From contig NZ_JBEFDG010000021.1 in assembly GCF_040137905.1 (NCBI RefSeq), positions 44,990 to 108,989 on the forward strand: a stretch of 64,000 bases of DNA, in the 5' to 3' direction. Numbering within the stretch: the first letter of the stretch is position 1; each line of letters starts with the position of its first letter. The stretch is from Corticimicrobacter sp040137905 (GTDB lineage Bacteria > Pseudomonadota > Gammaproteobacteria > Burkholderiales > Burkholderiaceae_B). A model generated the notes under the pieces. The model was given only the letters and a program-made list of their open reading frames with translations, had not been told where the DNA came from and ran no database searches. This document shows, piece by piece, positions 34,032 through 42,933 of this stretch. A program made the translations under genes and the position numbers.

Positions 34032-37000
34032 CCATGATATCTGCCCATGCCGGGAGCGGCACTGAACGCCAGCCGCATGATCTGGCTCAGCGCCGGCGGG
34101 CGCTCGATACCCGTAGTTCGTTCCTGGTGCAGGCACCGGCCGGTTCCGGCAAGACCGAATTGCTGACCGATCGTATCCTGGCACTGTTGTCCACAGTCCA
34201 GAAGCCCGAGGAAATCGTGGCGATCACCTTCACGCGCAAGGCGGCTGCCGAAATGCATGCGCGGGTGCTGGAAAAACTGCAGGCGGCCCGCGACCGGGAT
34301 GTGCCCCCCGAGCAGGCGCATCAGTTGCAAAGCTGGCAACTGGCACGCGCGGCCCTGCAGCGCGATGCCGAACTGGGTTGGCACCTGCTCGACTATCCGG
34401 CGCGGCTGGGGATACGTACGATCGATGCTTTTTGCGCGTCGCTGGTGCGTCGCCTGCCCTGGCTGTCCGAGCTGGGCGGCCTGCCCGACATGGCCGATCG
34501 GCCCGAATTGCACTACCGCGCAGCGGCACGGGCCACGCTCGATATGGCCGGTGACCTGGACGCCATTCGCACGCTGCTGATCCATATGGATGTGGATGCT
34601 GTGGCAGCCGAGGAGGCGCTGGCAGGCATGCTGGCCCAGCGCGAACAGTGGTTGCCCCTGCTGGCGCATGGCGCGGATCGGGGATCGCTGGAAGACGCCA
34701 TGGCGCGCATGATCGGCCAGGACATGCAGCAACTGGTACGCGCCATGCCCGATGGCTGGCTGCGTGTGCTGCCTGACGTGGCAAGGCTGGCCTGCGCGGC
34801 GCTCGACGAGCGCCAGGCCGCAGACGAGATCGACTTCAATCCCCTGGCGGCCTTGCGGGACTGGGTGGGCGAACCATTGGCTGCCGATGCGCATGAGCTG
34901 CCGCGCTGGCGCGCGCTGGCCGCTTTGCTGCTGACGGCTGATGGCGGGTTGCGCAAGCCACGCGGACTGACGGTCAAGGGTGGTTTCCCGCCGAAGAGTC
35001 TGCAAAAAACTGTGCTGGGCGATTGGCTGGAGGGGCTGGCGGGTCTGGATGACCGCTGGTGCAGCAGCCTGGATGCCGCCCGCCAGTTGCCTGACCCGCA
35101 TCTGACCGACGCGCAGTGGGCAGTGCTCAACGCCCAGTTGATGGCCTTGCGGCTGGCCGCAGCACAATTGATGTTGCAGTTTTCCGAAGCTGGCGAGGTC
35201 GATTTCACCGAAATTGCGTTGCGTGCCATCCGGGCGCTCGGCACCGAAGATGATCCGGGCGAATTGCTGCTGCGCATGGATGCCAGCATTCGTCACCTGC
35301 TGATCGACGAATTCCAGGACACCAGCCAGATGCAGATCCGGTTGCTGGAAACCCTGACCTCGGGCTGGCAGCCCGAGGATGGACGCACGCTGTTTCTGGT
35401 GGGCGATCCGATGCAGTCCATCTACCGTTTCCGCAAGGCCGAGGTGGGGCTGTTCCTGTCGGTTCGCGATCAGGGGCTGGGAGCCTTGCAGCCCGAATTC
35501 CTGCAACTGACCGATAACTTCCGTTCGCAGGGCGGTATCGTCGAATGGGTCAACCAGGTGTTCGGGCAACTCTTGCCCAGCCTGGATGATCCGGTCAGCG
35601 GCGCGATCCGCTACGCGCCCTCACAGGCTTTTGTGCCGACGGAAGCCGGCGAGCCGGTTGGCCTGCACCTGATCGAAGGTTCGGATGTTGCTGCCGAACG
35701 CCTGTCTGCGCAGACGCTGGTGCGGCTTTGCCGCGAGGCGCTGGAGCGCCACGCCGGCAGTGCCCATCCGGTCGCGGTGCTGGTTCGTGCCCGCACGCAC
35801 CTGGGATCGGCGGCGCGGGCGCTGGCACAGGCCGGTATTGCCTGTCGGGCGGTCGAACTGATTCCGCTGGCTCGGCGGGCGGTGGTGGTCGATCTGGTCC
35901 AACTGGTACGCGCCCTGGTGCATCCTGGTGACCGGCTGGCCTGGCTGTCGGTCTTGCGAGCCCCCTGGTGTGGCCTGACACTGGACAGCCTGCATGTCCT
36001 GCTGGGGGACGATCATCGCACGCCGGTGCCGGTCCTGCTGCAGCGGGTATTGCGTGCCGCCGGGCGTGGTGCGCCACAGTCACTCGCTGCTGGCGAGTGG
36101 CACAGGCTGGCACGGGTGGCCGGCATCCTGCTGGATGACAGCAATGCCTCCGGTCGCTTGCCTTTTGCGGCCTGGGTCGAGCAGGTCTGGACCCGGCTGG
36201 GAGGCCCTGGCCTGTACGTCGGGCCGGGTGATCTGGCCGATGCGCAGAGCCTGTTTTCATTGCTGGAAAGGATTGCACCCTATGGGGCGCTTGACCTGGA
36301 CCGGTTCGAAGCCGAGATAGGCCGGCTCTATGCTTCTTCGCAGGAAAACGGGATCGACGATGACCCCGATGATGCGTCCGGCGTTCGCACGGGTCAGGTC
36401 GAGATCATGACCATGCACAAATCCAAGGGGCTGCAGTTCGAGACGGTCATTCTCTATGGCCTGCAGCGACTGCCGGCACGCGACCGTGATCCCCTGGTGC
36501 GCTTTGAACAGCAGGGAGATGACATCCTGATGGGGCCCGTCAAGGCGCGGGCCGATACCGAGGCTGACCCGGTGGCGCGCTATCTGGCGCGTCGCGAGCG
36601 TCGTCGTACCGACTATGAAACAGAACGGCTGCTGTATGTGGCGGCGACCCGCGCGCGCAAGCGCCTGCACCTGATGGCGCAGGTCGAGGTCGACGATGCT
36701 TCGGGCGAACCCAAACCACCTGCCGCTTCCACCCTGATGGGCAAGCTGTGGCCGGTCCTGCCTGCGCCGGGCGTGCCGCAGGTACCGGTGCGCGAGAGCG
36801 GTGAGGGATCGACGCTCATGCTGCCCGACTTCCAGGGGCCGCCGCTGCAGCGGGTCGTGCTGGCCGAGGGCCAGGCTATGCCTGGCGCGGGGCCAGTCCA
36901 GGATGGCGGTATTCGGTTGTCGCGCGTGCGCTGGGCGCAGCAGGGGGCCTATGACCGGCTCATGGGCACGGTGGCGCACGCCTGGCTGGCGCGGATGGGG

Positions 37001-37501
37001 GCCGAAGGTCTGGCCCGCTGGCCGCAGACGCGCATCCATGATGGCCTGCCGCTGATCCGACGGCAACTGACCCGTGCGGGTGTGCCGCCCGCGCACGTCG
37101 AGGCGGCTGCGCTGGACGTGCAGGATACGCTGCTGTGCATGCTGGCCAGCGAACGGGGGCAGTGGCTGCTGTCCCAGTCCGAGGCCCGTCGTGAGTGGCC
37201 CTTGCTGGACATGTCCGGCAAGGTGTCGATTCTCGATCTGGCACTGGAGCGCGAGGGGGGCTGGCTGGTGGTGGACTACAAGTCGGGTCGCCCGGGATTG
37301 GACGAATCCGCCGAGGTGTTTGCCGATCGCATGCGGGCGCAGTATCGCGACCAGATGCAGCGTTATCTCGACCAACTGGTGGCCCTGACCCGGCAACCCG
37401 CCCAGGCGGCACTGTTCTTCCCGCGTGCAGACCTGTGGCTCGACATGGGGGCTGCGCAAGTGCCGGTGTCATCCGGCAGCGCATACAATCCGGGGCTATG
37501 A
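34028..37501 (+). CDS. AddA-like UvrD-family helicase-nuclease
   Basis: 1157 residues. Walker A APAGSGKTELLTDR near residue 35, FTRKAAAEMHARV motif Ia, Walker B LLIDEFQDTSQMQ, LVGDPMQSIYRFRKAEVGLF motif III, and EIMTMHKSKGLQFETVILYGL/ERLLYVAATRARKRLHLM motifs V-VI. A C-terminal RecB nuclease follows with VAHAWLARM (His), SILDLALEREGGWLVVDYKSG. Together with the AddB-like protein it should unwind and trim double-strand ends for RecA loading. The 4-bp overlap on both sides places it in a three-gene operon. Confidence 0.92.
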   Translation: MTMISAHAGSGTERQPHDLAQRRRALDTRSSFLVQAPAGSGKTELLTDRILALLSTVQKPEEIVAITFTRKAAAEMHARVLEKLQAARDRDVPPEQAHQLQSWQLARAALQRDAELGWHLLDYPARLGIRTIDAFCASLVRRLPWLSELGGLPDMADRPELHYRAAARATLDMAGDLDAIRTLLIHMDVDAVAAEEALAGMLAQREQWLPLLAHGADRGSLEDAMARMIGQDMQQLVRAMPDGWLRVLPDVARLACAALDERQAADEIDFNPLAALRDWVGEPLAADAHELPRWRALAALLLTADGGLRKPRGLTVKGGFPPKSLQKTVLGDWLEGLAGLDDRWCSSLDAARQLPDPHLTDAQWAVLNAQLMALRLAAAQLMLQFSEAGEVDFTEIALRAIRALGTEDDPGELLLRMDASIRHLLIDEFQDTSQMQIRLLETLTSGWQPEDGRTLFLVGDPMQSIYRFRKAEVGLFLSVRDQGLGALQPEFLQLTDNFRSQGGIVEWVNQVFGQLLPSLDDPVSGAIRYAPSQAFVPTEAGEPVGLHLIEGSDVAAERLSAQTLVRLCREALERHAGSAHPVAVLVRARTHLGSAARALAQAGIACRAVELIPLARRAVVVDLVQLVRALVHPGDRLAWLSVLRAPWCGLTLDSLHVLLGDDHRTPVPVLLQRVLRAAGRGAPQSLAAGEWHRLARVAGILLDDSNASGRLPFAAWVEQVWTRLGGPGLYVGPGDLADAQSLFSLLERIAPYGALDLDRFEAEIGRLYASSQENGIDDDPDDASGVRTGQVEIMTMHKSKGLQFETVILYGLQRLPARDRDPLVRFEQQGDDILMGPVKARADTEADPVARYLARRERRRTDYETERLLYVAATRARKRLHLMAQVEVDDASGEPKPPAASTLMGKLWPVLPAPGVPQVPVRESGEGSTLMLPDFQGPPLQRVVLAEGQAMPGAGPVQDGGIRLSRVRWAQQGAYDRLMGTVAHAWLARMGAEGLARWPQTRIHDGLPLIRRQLTRAGVPPAHVEAAALDVQDTLLCMLASERGQWLLSQSEARREWPLLDMSGKVSILDLALEREGGWLVVDYKSGRPGLDESAEVFADRMRAQYRDQMQRYLDQLVALTRQPAQAALFFPRADLWLDMGAAQVPVSSGSAYNPGL

Positions 37502-39051
37502 CGCAGACGCAACATCCCCATTCTCCTTCCGCAGCGCAGGCGCAACATGCTGACCGATGGCTGATTCTGGCCATCGTATCGAGTGCGCTTTTCCTGATCG
37601 TGGTCGACATGACCGTGCTTTATACGGCCTTGCCCAGGCTGACCCACGATCTGCATGCGACTGCCAGCGAAAAACTCTGGATCCTCAATATCTATGCGCT
37701 GATCGTGGCCGGTCTGTTACCTGGACTGGGCACGTTGGGGGATCGCCTGGGGCATCGGCGGCTCTTCATGTCGGGCCTGCTGGTGTTCGGTGCCGCCTCG
37801 CTGTGGGCGGCGTATTCGCCGACGCCGGGTTGGCTGATCGGGGCGCGTGCCCTGCTGGCAGTCGGCGCGGCCATGATGATGCCGGCCACGCTTTCGATCA
37901 TTCGCCATACGTTCACCGATGCGCGCGAGCAGTCGTTCGCCATCGGCGTATGGGCCGCGGTGGCTTCGGGTGGCGCGGCACTTGGCCCGGTGCTGGGCGG
38001 GTTGCTGCTGGAATATTTCTGGTGGGGTGCGGTGTTCCTGATCAACGTGCCGGTCGTGCTGGTGGCGTTTGTGCTGACCGGGTATCGCATCCCGGTTTCG
38101 GGCCGCGATCCGGGGCGTAGCTGGGACCTGACGGGGTCGCTGCAGATCATGGTCGGCATCATCGGCCTGGTGTATGCGATCAAGGAAGTCAGCAAGCGGA
38201 CGGCTTCATATGGCGAGGCCTTGCTGGCCTGCGCCATCGGCCTGTTTTTTCTCTGGCTGTTCGTACGGCGTCAGCGACGTCGTCCCGAGCCGCTGATCGA
38301 TTTTGCCCTGTTCCGGCGCTGGCGCTTCCTGGCGGGGGTGGTGACCGCCGTGATCGCTTCGATTGCACTGATCGGCATGGAACTGGTGTTCAGCCAGCGC
38401 CTGCAACTGGTGCTGTCACTGTCGCCACTGCAGGCCGGTCTGCTGATCCTGCCGATTTCGCTGGCCTCGTTCGTGGCCGGGCCGCTGGCCGGCGTGTGGC
38501 TGCCCAGGCTGGGAAGTGAACGTGTCATGTGGCAGGCGCTGGGGCTGACAGGACTGGGGCTGGCCCTGCTGGGCCTAGTGGCGGGGCTGTCGCTGTCCTG
38601 GGTGATCCTGCCGCTGGCCCTGATCGGCTTCGGCATCGGGGCAGGCATGACGGCAGCGTCCAGTGCAATCATGTTCAATGCGCCCCCCGAGCGTGCCGGC
38701 ATGGCGGCCTCGATAGAAGAAGTGTCGTATGAACTGGGTGGGGGTCTGGGCGTGGCGCTGATGGGCAGCCTCATGAGTGTGGTCTACATGCTCTCCATGC
38801 GGGTGCCGGAAGGGCTGCCGGTCTCGCCGCAGGTGCGCGACAGTCTGGATGAGGCGCTGATTGCGGCCGAGCCGCTGGCACCGGACCAGGCCAGCCTGCT
38901 GGTCGATACGGCGCGGCAGTCGTTCGACCAGGCCTATCTGGTGGTGATCGTGGCCTGCACGATCATGGTCTGGCTGGCGGCGGCCTGGATCAGGCAGCGG
39001 CAGCGTCGTGAACTGGCGGATGGTAAGGAAAGCGCGCCGACGCATCCGTGA
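37498..39051 (+). CDS. DHA2-family MFS multidrug efflux pump, SmvA-like
   Basis: 517 residues, fourteen helices. The start at 37498 overlaps the AddA-like stop (ATGA); the upstream frame is antisense. LYTALPRLTHDLHATASEKLWILNIYALIVAGLLPGLGTLGDRLGHRRLFMSG is the SmvA/EmrB-type opening; RDPGRSWDLTGS and GFGIGAGMTAASSAIMFNAPPERAG are later landmarks. Family exports cationic dyes, quaternary amines and methyl viologen. Linked to a recombination nuclease, which is unusual. Its last 62 bp overlap the convergent phosphodiesterase. Confidence 0.9.
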   Translation: MTQTQHPHSPSAAQAQHADRWLILAIVSSALFLIVVDMTVLYTALPRLTHDLHATASEKLWILNIYALIVAGLLPGLGTLGDRLGHRRLFMSGLLVFGAASLWAAYSPTPGWLIGARALLAVGAAMMMPATLSIIRHTFTDAREQSFAIGVWAAVASGGAALGPVLGGLLLEYFWWGAVFLINVPVVLVAFVLTGYRIPVSGRDPGRSWDLTGSLQIMVGIIGLVYAIKEVSKRTASYGEALLACAIGLFFLWLFVRRQRRRPEPLIDFALFRRWRFLAGVVTAVIASIALIGMELVFSQRLQLVLSLSPLQAGLLILPISLASFVAGPLAGVWLPRLGSERVMWQALGLTGLGLALLGLVAGLSLSWVILPLALIGFGIGAGMTAASSAIMFNAPPERAGMAASIEEVSYELGGGLGVALMGSLMSVVYMLSMRVPEGLPVSPQVRDSLDEALIAAEPLAPDQASLLVDTARQSFDQAYLVVIVACTIMVWLAAAWIRQRQRRELADGKESAPTHP

Positions 39052-39802
39052 AGGCATGGAAGTGCGTGACCACGTCGCCGTCGCGAAACAGGGCGATGGC
39101 ATAGGCAGGCGGTTCCAGCCGGGTCGTGGCATAGCCCGGCGTGGCGAGATCGAGTTCGTGCTGGTGGTTGGTGCCGGGCACGGTCGAAAACGGCATGCCC
39201 TGCCAGATACCCGAGGCGGCCCGGTGCACATGGCCTGAAAAAAGGTGGCGGACCCGGCCATGGCGCTGCAGCAATTGCAGCACGGCCATCTTGTCGCGCA
39301 GTCCGATCCAGTCCATGGAAGGGTATTGCAGGTCGGGCAGCGGATGGTGCGTGAACAGCAGCACGTCGCGGTCGCGCGCGCCGTCCAGCGCTTCGGCCAG
39401 CCACTGCAGCCGGCGTTCACACAGCCGACCATGGATTTCCCCGGCTTCCAGCGTGTCGAGAAAAATCAGGCGCAGATCATGCATGTCCAACCAGGACTGC
39501 ACGAAGCCGTGCCGATCGGTCGGGGTATCGGGAAACTGTGTCAGGAAGCCGGCACGGTCATCGTGGTTGCCGAGCAGCAACTGGTACGGGACGGTCAGTG
39601 ACTTCAAACTGTCGGCCAGTGCGGCATAAGCCTCGGGTGCGCCGGCGTGCGCCAGGTCACCGGTCAGGACGCACAGATCCGCGTCGGCGTGATGGGTGTT
39701 GATATGCGCGATGCAGGCCTGGAACTGAGCCAGCGGGTCGAGCGAGAAGAGGCGTTGGCCGGGCGGGACGATGTGCAGATCAGAAACGTGCAGGATTTTC
39801 AT
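38990..39802 (-). CDS. Metallophosphoesterase, GpdQ-like glycerophosphodiesterase
   Basis: 270 residues, the size of GpdQ. Metal ligands align with that enzyme: Asp8 and His10 (SDLH), Asp49 (TGDLA), Asn79 (GNHDD), THHPL and GHVHR. The later LPGT-H-like TVPGTNHQHEL also matches GpdQ. It cleaves phosphodiesters with two metal ions. As last gene of a Ugp-like ABC operon it probably releases glycerol 3-phosphate from imported glycerophosphodiesters. It could also be a CpdA-type cyclic nucleotide phosphodiesterase. It overlaps the convergent DHA2 pump gene by 62 bp. Confidence 0.85.
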   Translation of the reverse strand: MKILHVSDLHIVPPGQRLFSLDPLAQFQACIAHINTHHADADLCVLTGDLAHAGAPEAYAALADSLKSLTVPYQLLLGNHDDRAGFLTQFPDTPTDRHGFVQSWLDMHDLRLIFLDTLEAGEIHGRLCERRLQWLAEALDGARDRDVLLFTHHPLPDLQYPSMDWIGLRDKMAVLQLLQRHGRVRHLFSGHVHRAASGIWQGMPFSTVPGTNHQHELDLATPGYATTRLEPPAYAIALFRDGDVVTHFHAFTDASARFPYHPPVHDAAAA

Positions 39803-39876
39803 AGGGTGATGGTGCCTGTCGATTTGACTAGGGAAGACGGCTCAAAGAGGGCGGGCGCACGGGCAGGGGCGCTTGG

Positions 39877-40728
39877 TCAACGGATACCGGCTCTCAGGAA
39901 AGCCTGGATGAACTGGCGCTGGAAGATCAGGAAGCCGATGAGCAGCGGCGCGACAGTCATCAGGGTGGCGGCACCGATCAGCGCGATATTGACGCCGCTC
40001 TCTGGCGCGCCGAACAGCGACAGGCCCACGGTCAGTGGCCGTGTGCTGTCGGTGCTGCTGATCACCAGCGGCCACAGGAAATTGTTCCAGTGCGTGGCGA
40101 CGGAGACCAAGGCATAGGCGATATAGACCGGACGCGCCGCTGGGATGTAGACACGCCACAGTACGCCCATCATGCCGCAGCCCTCGATACGGGCCGCATC
40201 CTCCAGTTCGCGCGGCACCTGCATGAAGGTCTGGCGCAGCAGGAAGATCCCGAAGGCGCTGGCCATATAAGGCACACCCATGCCCAGCAGGCTGTCGATC
40301 CAGCCCAGCCGGGCCACGGTGGCGTAGTTTTCCACGATCAGCACTTCGGGCAGGATGAAAAGCTGGGCCAGGATCAACAGGAAGACAGCCTGCTTGCCGG
40401 GAAATTCGAAGCGGGCAAAGGCATAGGCAGCCAGTGTGCAAAGCAGGAACTGGCCTGCCAGGATCAGTCCGACCAGCAAGGTGGTGTTGAGAAAATAGCG
40501 CGGCCACGGCGCGCGCGCCCAGGCCTGTACGAAGTTGTCCAGCGTCCAGCCTTGCTGCCAGTCAAAGCCCAGCGCAGCCTCGGGGGTACGCAGTGCGGCC
40601 CAGGTGGCAAACAGCAATGGTGTAATCCAGAGCAGGGCCAGCAGCAGCGCACCGGCGCTGTCGAGCAGATGGATGGCGCGTTCGCGCCAGAGATGCAGGG
40701 CAGTCATGGTGTTCGTACTGATGTTCAT
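39877..40728 (-). CDS. ABC transporter permease, UgpE-like
   Basis: 283 residues, about six helices. The start at 40728 is set by its ATGA overlap with the preceding permease. EAA motif region ELEDAARIEGCGMMGVLWRVYIPAARP sits near 180-205, as in MalG/UgpE. It forms the heterodimeric channel with the next permease. The 74-bp gap to the phosphodiesterase contains no obvious terminator. Confidence 0.92.
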   Translation of the reverse strand: MNISTNTMTALHLWRERAIHLLDSAGALLLALLWITPLLFATWAALRTPEAALGFDWQQGWTLDNFVQAWARAPWPRYFLNTTLLVGLILAGQFLLCTLAAYAFARFEFPGKQAVFLLILAQLFILPEVLIVENYATVARLGWIDSLLGMGVPYMASAFGIFLLRQTFMQVPRELEDAARIEGCGMMGVLWRVYIPAARPVYIAYALVSVATHWNNFLWPLVISSTDSTRPLTVGLSLFGAPESGVNIALIGAATLMTVAPLLIGFLIFQRQFIQAFLRAGIR

Positions 40729-41621
40729 TGGTAATGGGTGCGGCGATCCAGCCAGCGGAACTTGATGGCGGCGATCAGGGCCAGCGAAACCAGCAGCAGC
40801 ACAGTCATGACTGCAGCCGCAGGGGTATCCAGGTAGGCGAAGGCCATTTCCCAGACCCAGTAGAGGGCCAGCTTGGAAGCGTTGTTGGGGCCACCTTTGG
40901 TCAGAATGAACAGGTGGTCGATCAGCTTGACCGAATTGATCAGGGCGTTGATCAGGATGAATATGGTAGTTGGCATCAGCAGCGGCAGGACCACTCGCCG
41001 GGTATAAGTCCAGCGGCTGGCACCTTCGATGCGTGCGGCATCGCGCAGGTCGGGCGGCAGGGTCTGCAGTGCTGCCAGGTAGAAAATCATGAAGAAGCCG
41101 GCCTCTTTCCACACCGTCACGGCCATGATGGCCCAGAGTGCCGTCTCCGGCTGGCCCAGCCAGTTGGTCGAGGCCATGCCGAACAGCGCCGTGAAGCGGT
41201 CCAGCAGGCCCAGGCCCGGCGTGTAGAAAAACAGCCAGAGGTTGGCGGCGGCGATCATGGGCAGCATGGTCGGCGTGAAATAGGCGCAGCGTACGAAGCC
41301 GCGTGCCGGCAGCTTTGCATTGGCCCACAGCGCCATGCCCAGCGCCAGGATCATCGACACTGGGATGGTGACTGCGGCATACAGCAGGTTGTTGCCCAAT
41401 ACCTGCCAGAAGACCGGATCGGCCGTCAGGCTGGCATAGTTGTCCAGCCCCGCGAATACCGAAGGGCGCCGCGCCGTACTGCGCGTCATCAGGCTGGCCT
41501 GCAGGGTATGCAGGGCCGGCAGGAAGGCGAACAGCGTCAGCAGGATGAGTGCCGGGCCGAGCAGCATCCAGCCGTAGAGGCTTTGCAGGCGCTGCGTATG
41601 CGAGGACTGGACAGCAATCAT
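40725..41621 (-). CDS. ABC transporter permease, UgpA-like
   Basis: 298 residues, with a start 13 bp after the binding-protein stop. LYGWMLLGPALILLTLFAFLPALHTLQASL is the MalF/UgpA-type first helix. EAA motif LPPDLRDAARIEGASRWTYTRRVVLPLLMP lies near 195-225. It is coupled to the UgpE-like gene. The longer frame upstream is antisense to the binding protein and was discarded. Confidence 0.92.
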   Translation of the reverse strand: MIAVQSSHTQRLQSLYGWMLLGPALILLTLFAFLPALHTLQASLMTRSTARRPSVFAGLDNYASLTADPVFWQVLGNNLLYAAVTIPVSMILALGMALWANAKLPARGFVRCAYFTPTMLPMIAAANLWLFFYTPGLGLLDRFTALFGMASTNWLGQPETALWAIMAVTVWKEAGFFMIFYLAALQTLPPDLRDAARIEGASRWTYTRRVVLPLLMPTTIFILINALINSVKLIDHLFILTKGGPNNASKLALYWVWEMAFAYLDTPAAAVMTVLLLVSLALIAAIKFRWLDRRTHYQ

Positions 41622-41634
41622 GGCAGGTCCCGGA

Positions 41635-42897
41635 TCAACGGAAAGGACGCAGCAGCCGGTCGGCCTGTGCCTGGGCTTCGTCCAGTGCCGCCTGCGGGGT
41701 CTTGGCATCGGTGAGTGCCGCCTGCACCGCATTCGAGAGCAGTTCGCGCACGCGAGCCGTCTCGTAGGTGGCGAACTCCGGAATGGCGACAGCCAACTGG
41801 TCACGTGCCACCAGAGCCTGCGGGAACTCGCTGGCGTATGTCTGCAGGGCCGGTGTCTCGTAGGCTGCCTGGCTGGTGCCGACATAGCCGGTGGCGATCG
41901 ACCACTGCGCGGCGCGTTCGGGGGCGGTCATCCAGCGGATGAAGGTCAACGCGGCTTTCTTCTGTGCATCGCTGGCACCCTTGAACAGGTAGAAGTTGCC
42001 GCCGCCGGTCGGCGAGCCGGGTTGTACGTTGGCCGGCAGCATGGCGACGCCGAAGTCGAACTTGGCTTCCTGGCGGACGGCCGTCAGGTTGCCGGTGGTG
42101 TGCCACATCATGGCCGTCTGGCCCTGTACGAAGGCCTGGCGCAGCGTGCCCCATTCGATGGTGCCGGCTGGACTGATCTTGTATTTGGCGGCCAGATCAC
42201 GGAAAAATGCCAGTGCCTCGACCGAGGCCGGGGTGTTCAGGAACACCTCGGTGCCGGCGTCGTTCATCAGCTTCTGGCCGTTCTGGATCGCCAGCGCCTG
42301 AAACATCCAGTACGGATAGCCGGTGGAGGGGATCATCACGCCATAGCGGCCCGGCTGGGTCAGCTTCTGGCCCATTTCGACCATCTGGGTCCAGGTCAGC
42401 GGGGGCTGCTCGGGGTCCAGACCGGCGGCGCGGAACATGTCCTTGTTGTAGTACATGACGATGGTCGAGCGCTGGAACGGAATGCCCCAGACGTGGCCGT
42501 CGAGCGTACCGTTGGCCATCAGTGCCGGATAGAAGCCTTGCAGCCAGGCCTTTTCGTCGGCTTCGGTGGCAATCGGGTCGAAAGGTTCGACCAGTCCCTG
42601 TTCCACCAGGTCATGCGTATCGAGCGCGCCCAGCACCGAGAGCTGGACCGGTTCGCCACCACGCAGCGCCGACAGGGCGCGTACGCGGGTTTCGTCGTAG
42701 TTGCCCGAATAGACGGCCTTGACGCGGATGTCGGGGTGGGACTGCTGGAATGCGTTGATCATGCCGTCCACCACATCGGTCAGCGGGCCGCCGACGGAGA
42801 TGGGGTAGTACATGGTCAGGTCGGTCTGTGCCATGGCAGGCGTGCCCAGGCCGAACAGCGCGGCGCAGGATGCGCCGGTCAGGAACTTGCGTAGCAT
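41635..42897 (-). CDS. ABC transporter substrate-binding protein, UgpB-like
   Basis: 420 residues. Sec signal peptide ending TPAMAQ (about 1-23). Similarities to E. coli UgpB from memory include YSGNYDETRVRALSALRGGE, YYNKDMFRAAGLDPEQPPLTW and the C-terminal TPQAALDEAQAQADRLL. UgpB binds sn-glycerol 3-phosphate and glycerophosphodiesters, consistent with the GpdQ-like gene downstream. Other sugar-phosphate or polyol ligands are possible. Confidence 0.9.
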   Translation of the reverse strand: MLRKFLTGASCAALFGLGTPAMAQTDLTMYYPISVGGPLTDVVDGMINAFQQSHPDIRVKAVYSGNYDETRVRALSALRGGEPVQLSVLGALDTHDLVEQGLVEPFDPIATEADEKAWLQGFYPALMANGTLDGHVWGIPFQRSTIVMYYNKDMFRAAGLDPEQPPLTWTQMVEMGQKLTQPGRYGVMIPSTGYPYWMFQALAIQNGQKLMNDAGTEVFLNTPASVEALAFFRDLAAKYKISPAGTIEWGTLRQAFVQGQTAMMWHTTGNLTAVRQEAKFDFGVAMLPANVQPGSPTGGGNFYLFKGASDAQKKAALTFIRWMTAPERAAQWSIATGYVGTSQAAYETPALQTYASEFPQALVARDQLAVAIPEFATYETARVRELLSNAVQAALTDAKTPQAALDEAQAQADRLLRPFR

Positions 42898-42933
42898 TGG
42901 AAACCTCTTTGCAGGTCGTGGTGCGGAAAACGG

